From assembly GCF_000155735.2 (NCBI RefSeq), contig NC_020908.1, positions 2,361,001 through 2,425,000 on the forward strand: a stretch of 64,000 bases of DNA, in the 5' to 3' direction. The stretch's first letter is position 1, and each line of letters begins with the position of its first letter. The notes under the pieces are model-generated. The model had not been told where the DNA came from and ran no database searches. It was given only the letters and a program-made list of their open reading frames with translations. The translations under genes and the position numbers were made by a program. Below, one piece after another: positions 62,970 to 64,000 of this stretch. This stretch comes from Octadecabacter arcticus 238. GTDB lineage: Bacteria; Pseudomonadota; Alphaproteobacteria; Rhodobacterales; Rhodobacteraceae.

Positions 62970-64000
62970 TGTTTCTGCCATTCTTTGATACCCTTCGGCG
63001 GGGCGGTGTCCCAGTTTCCCTGCGGGAATTCCTGACATTCCTTGAAGGCATGAAGGCTGGCATCGCCACCTACGACATAGAAGCATTCTACTTTCTCGCG
63101 CGCACCTGCATGGTCAAAGACGAACGCAACATCGACAAGTTTGATCGCGCCTTCGCCACCGCCTTTGAAGGCTTGGAGGCAATTCCCGATTCTGCCGTCA
63201 TGGACGCCGTCGACATTCCCCAAGGCTGGCTGGAAAAGATGGCTGAAAAGCATCTTAGCGCACAGGAAAAGGCTGAAATCGACGCGCTTGGCGGCTTTGA
63301 CAAACTGATGGAAACGCTCAAAAAGCGGATTGAGGAGCAAAAGGGCCGCCATCAAGGGGGGGCCAAATGGGTCGGCACGGCTGGCACGTCACCTTTTGGT
63401 GCCTATGGCTACAATCCAGAGGGCGTGCGCATCGGCCAAGACGCCAGCCGCCACCAACGCGCCGTCAAAGTCTGGGACAAACGCGAGTTCCGCAATCTTG
63501 ACGACTCGGTTGAAATTGGCACCCGCAACATCAAGGTCGCGCTCAAACGCCTGCGCCGCTGGGCCCGCGACGGGGCGGCAGATGAACTTGATCTTGATGG
63601 CACAATCCGCGCCACCGCCGAACACGGCTACCTTGATGTGAAAACTCGGCCCGAACGGCGCAATGCCGTCAAAGTGCTGCTGTTTCTCGATATTGGTGGG
63701 TCAATGGACCCGCACGTCAAACTCGTCGAAGAACTGTTCTCGGCAGCGAAATCAGAATTCAAACATCTCGAACACTTTTACTTCCACAATTGCCTGTATG
63801 AGGGCGTCTGGCGTGACAACCGTCGCCGCTGGGACGCACAAATGCCAACTTGGGACGTGCTGCGCACTTACGGGTCGGACTACAAATGCATCTTCGTCGG
63901 CGATGCATCCATGTCGCCCTATGAAATAGCCTACGTCGGCGGCGCCAACGAACACTACAACCAAGAAGCGGGCCAAACATGGCTGGAACGTGCCCGCGAT
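62969..64000 (+). CDS. VWA domain protein (CoxE-like), cut by right edge
   Basis: At least 344 residues without stop. The N-terminus MFLPFFDTLRRGGVPVSLREF is typical of CoxE-type VWA proteins. The VWA domain begins near residue 235 with the MIDAS motif D241-x-G-G-S as DIGGSMDP. Such proteins bind metal by the MIDAS and partner with MoxR ATPases, here the gene at 59819, for enzyme maturation or activation. The C-terminal 50 or so residues are expected beyond the edge. Confidence 0.85.
   Translation, partial: MFLPFFDTLRRGGVPVSLREFLTFLEGMKAGIATYDIEAFYFLARTCMVKDERNIDKFDRAFATAFEGLEAIPDSAVMDAVDIPQGWLEKMAEKHLSAQEKAEIDALGGFDKLMETLKKRIEEQKGRHQGGAKWVGTAGTSPFGAYGYNPEGVRIGQDASRHQRAVKVWDKREFRNLDDSVEIGTRNIKVALKRLRRWARDGAADELDLDGTIRATAEHGYLDVKTRPERRNAVKVLLFLDIGGSMDPHVKLVEELFSAAKSEFKHLEHFYFHNCLYEGVWRDNRRRWDAQMPTWDVLRTYGSDYKCIFVGDASMSPYEIAYVGGANEHYNQEAGQTWLERARD

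Noticed and set aside
1..64000. CRISPR arrays, rRNA genes, prophage or toxin-antitoxin modules
   Set aside because: I saw no regularly spaced direct repeats, no rRNA sequence, and no phage structural or toxin-antitoxin gene pairs in the window.

Overview
The window looks like chromosomal DNA of a marine alphaproteobacterium of the Roseobacter group (Rhodobacteraceae; Octadecabacter/Loktanella-like is a guess). The reasons are the alphaproteobacterial gene order (DUF177-rpmF-plsX-fabH-ihfA-MerR-tRNA-Pro; scpA-scpB-nagZ-SPOR-argS-dgt-erpA; prfA-prmC-DUF4167; lptF-lptG-lptD-surA-pdxA-rsmA), the long-form dCTP deaminase, the DksA with one cysteine, and the dense, tightly overlapping genes. Most of the window is conserved housekeeping DNA. 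The accessory signal is concentrated at 8.7-17.4 kb.

Layout. 0-8.7 kb: gpt, a PLP aminotransferase, a SurA/PpiD-type periplasmic isomerase running straight into trpE, a divergent polysaccharide deacetylase, then trpG-trpD. 8.7-17.4 kb: a disturbed region. An IS66-family element (9005-10609) with matching inverted ends and a nonsense mutation sits in remnants of other transposases. Next comes a four-gene Anbu operon on the minus strand: a proteasome-like peptidase, a transglutaminase-like protease, an alpha-E protein and a circularly permuted ATP-grasp enzyme. After that is an ISNCY/IS481-like element (15299-16953) with TGT/ACA ends and a 5-bp target duplication. Its transposase gene is broken twice, each time by a short palindromic element of about 40 bp, and the two elements are related to each other.

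17.4-35.9 kb: a TfoX-C protein, a lytic transglycosylase lipoprotein, a DMT exporter, ndk, an ABC-F ATPase, MarC, a retropepsin, holC-pepA, and the LPS-export/OMP-assembly operon lptF-lptG-lptD-surA-pdxA-rsmA, followed by the release-factor cluster DUF1499-prfA-prmC-DUF4167. 35.9-43.1 kb: two tandem arginase-family hydrolases with an M20 amidohydrolase, mazG, a second ABC-F protein, a decayed olsB with an 11-base G tract and an in-frame TGA, and a BamE-like lipoprotein. 43.1-57 kb: the rpmF/plsX/fabH/ihfA block, tRNA-Pro(GGG), dcd, a small membrane operon, scpAB, nagZ, a SPOR protein, argS, dgt and erpA. 57-64 kb: xth, an FAD monooxygenase, dksA, and a MoxR/VWA cluster that includes two small coupled genes and runs off the right edge.

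The items most worth following up are the two homologous palindromic elements inside the ISNCY transposase, the Anbu operon between insertion sequences, the olsB wreck with its mononucleotide tract, a 30-bp intergenic repeat found at 35.8 and 57.1 kb, and several short translationally coupled genes.
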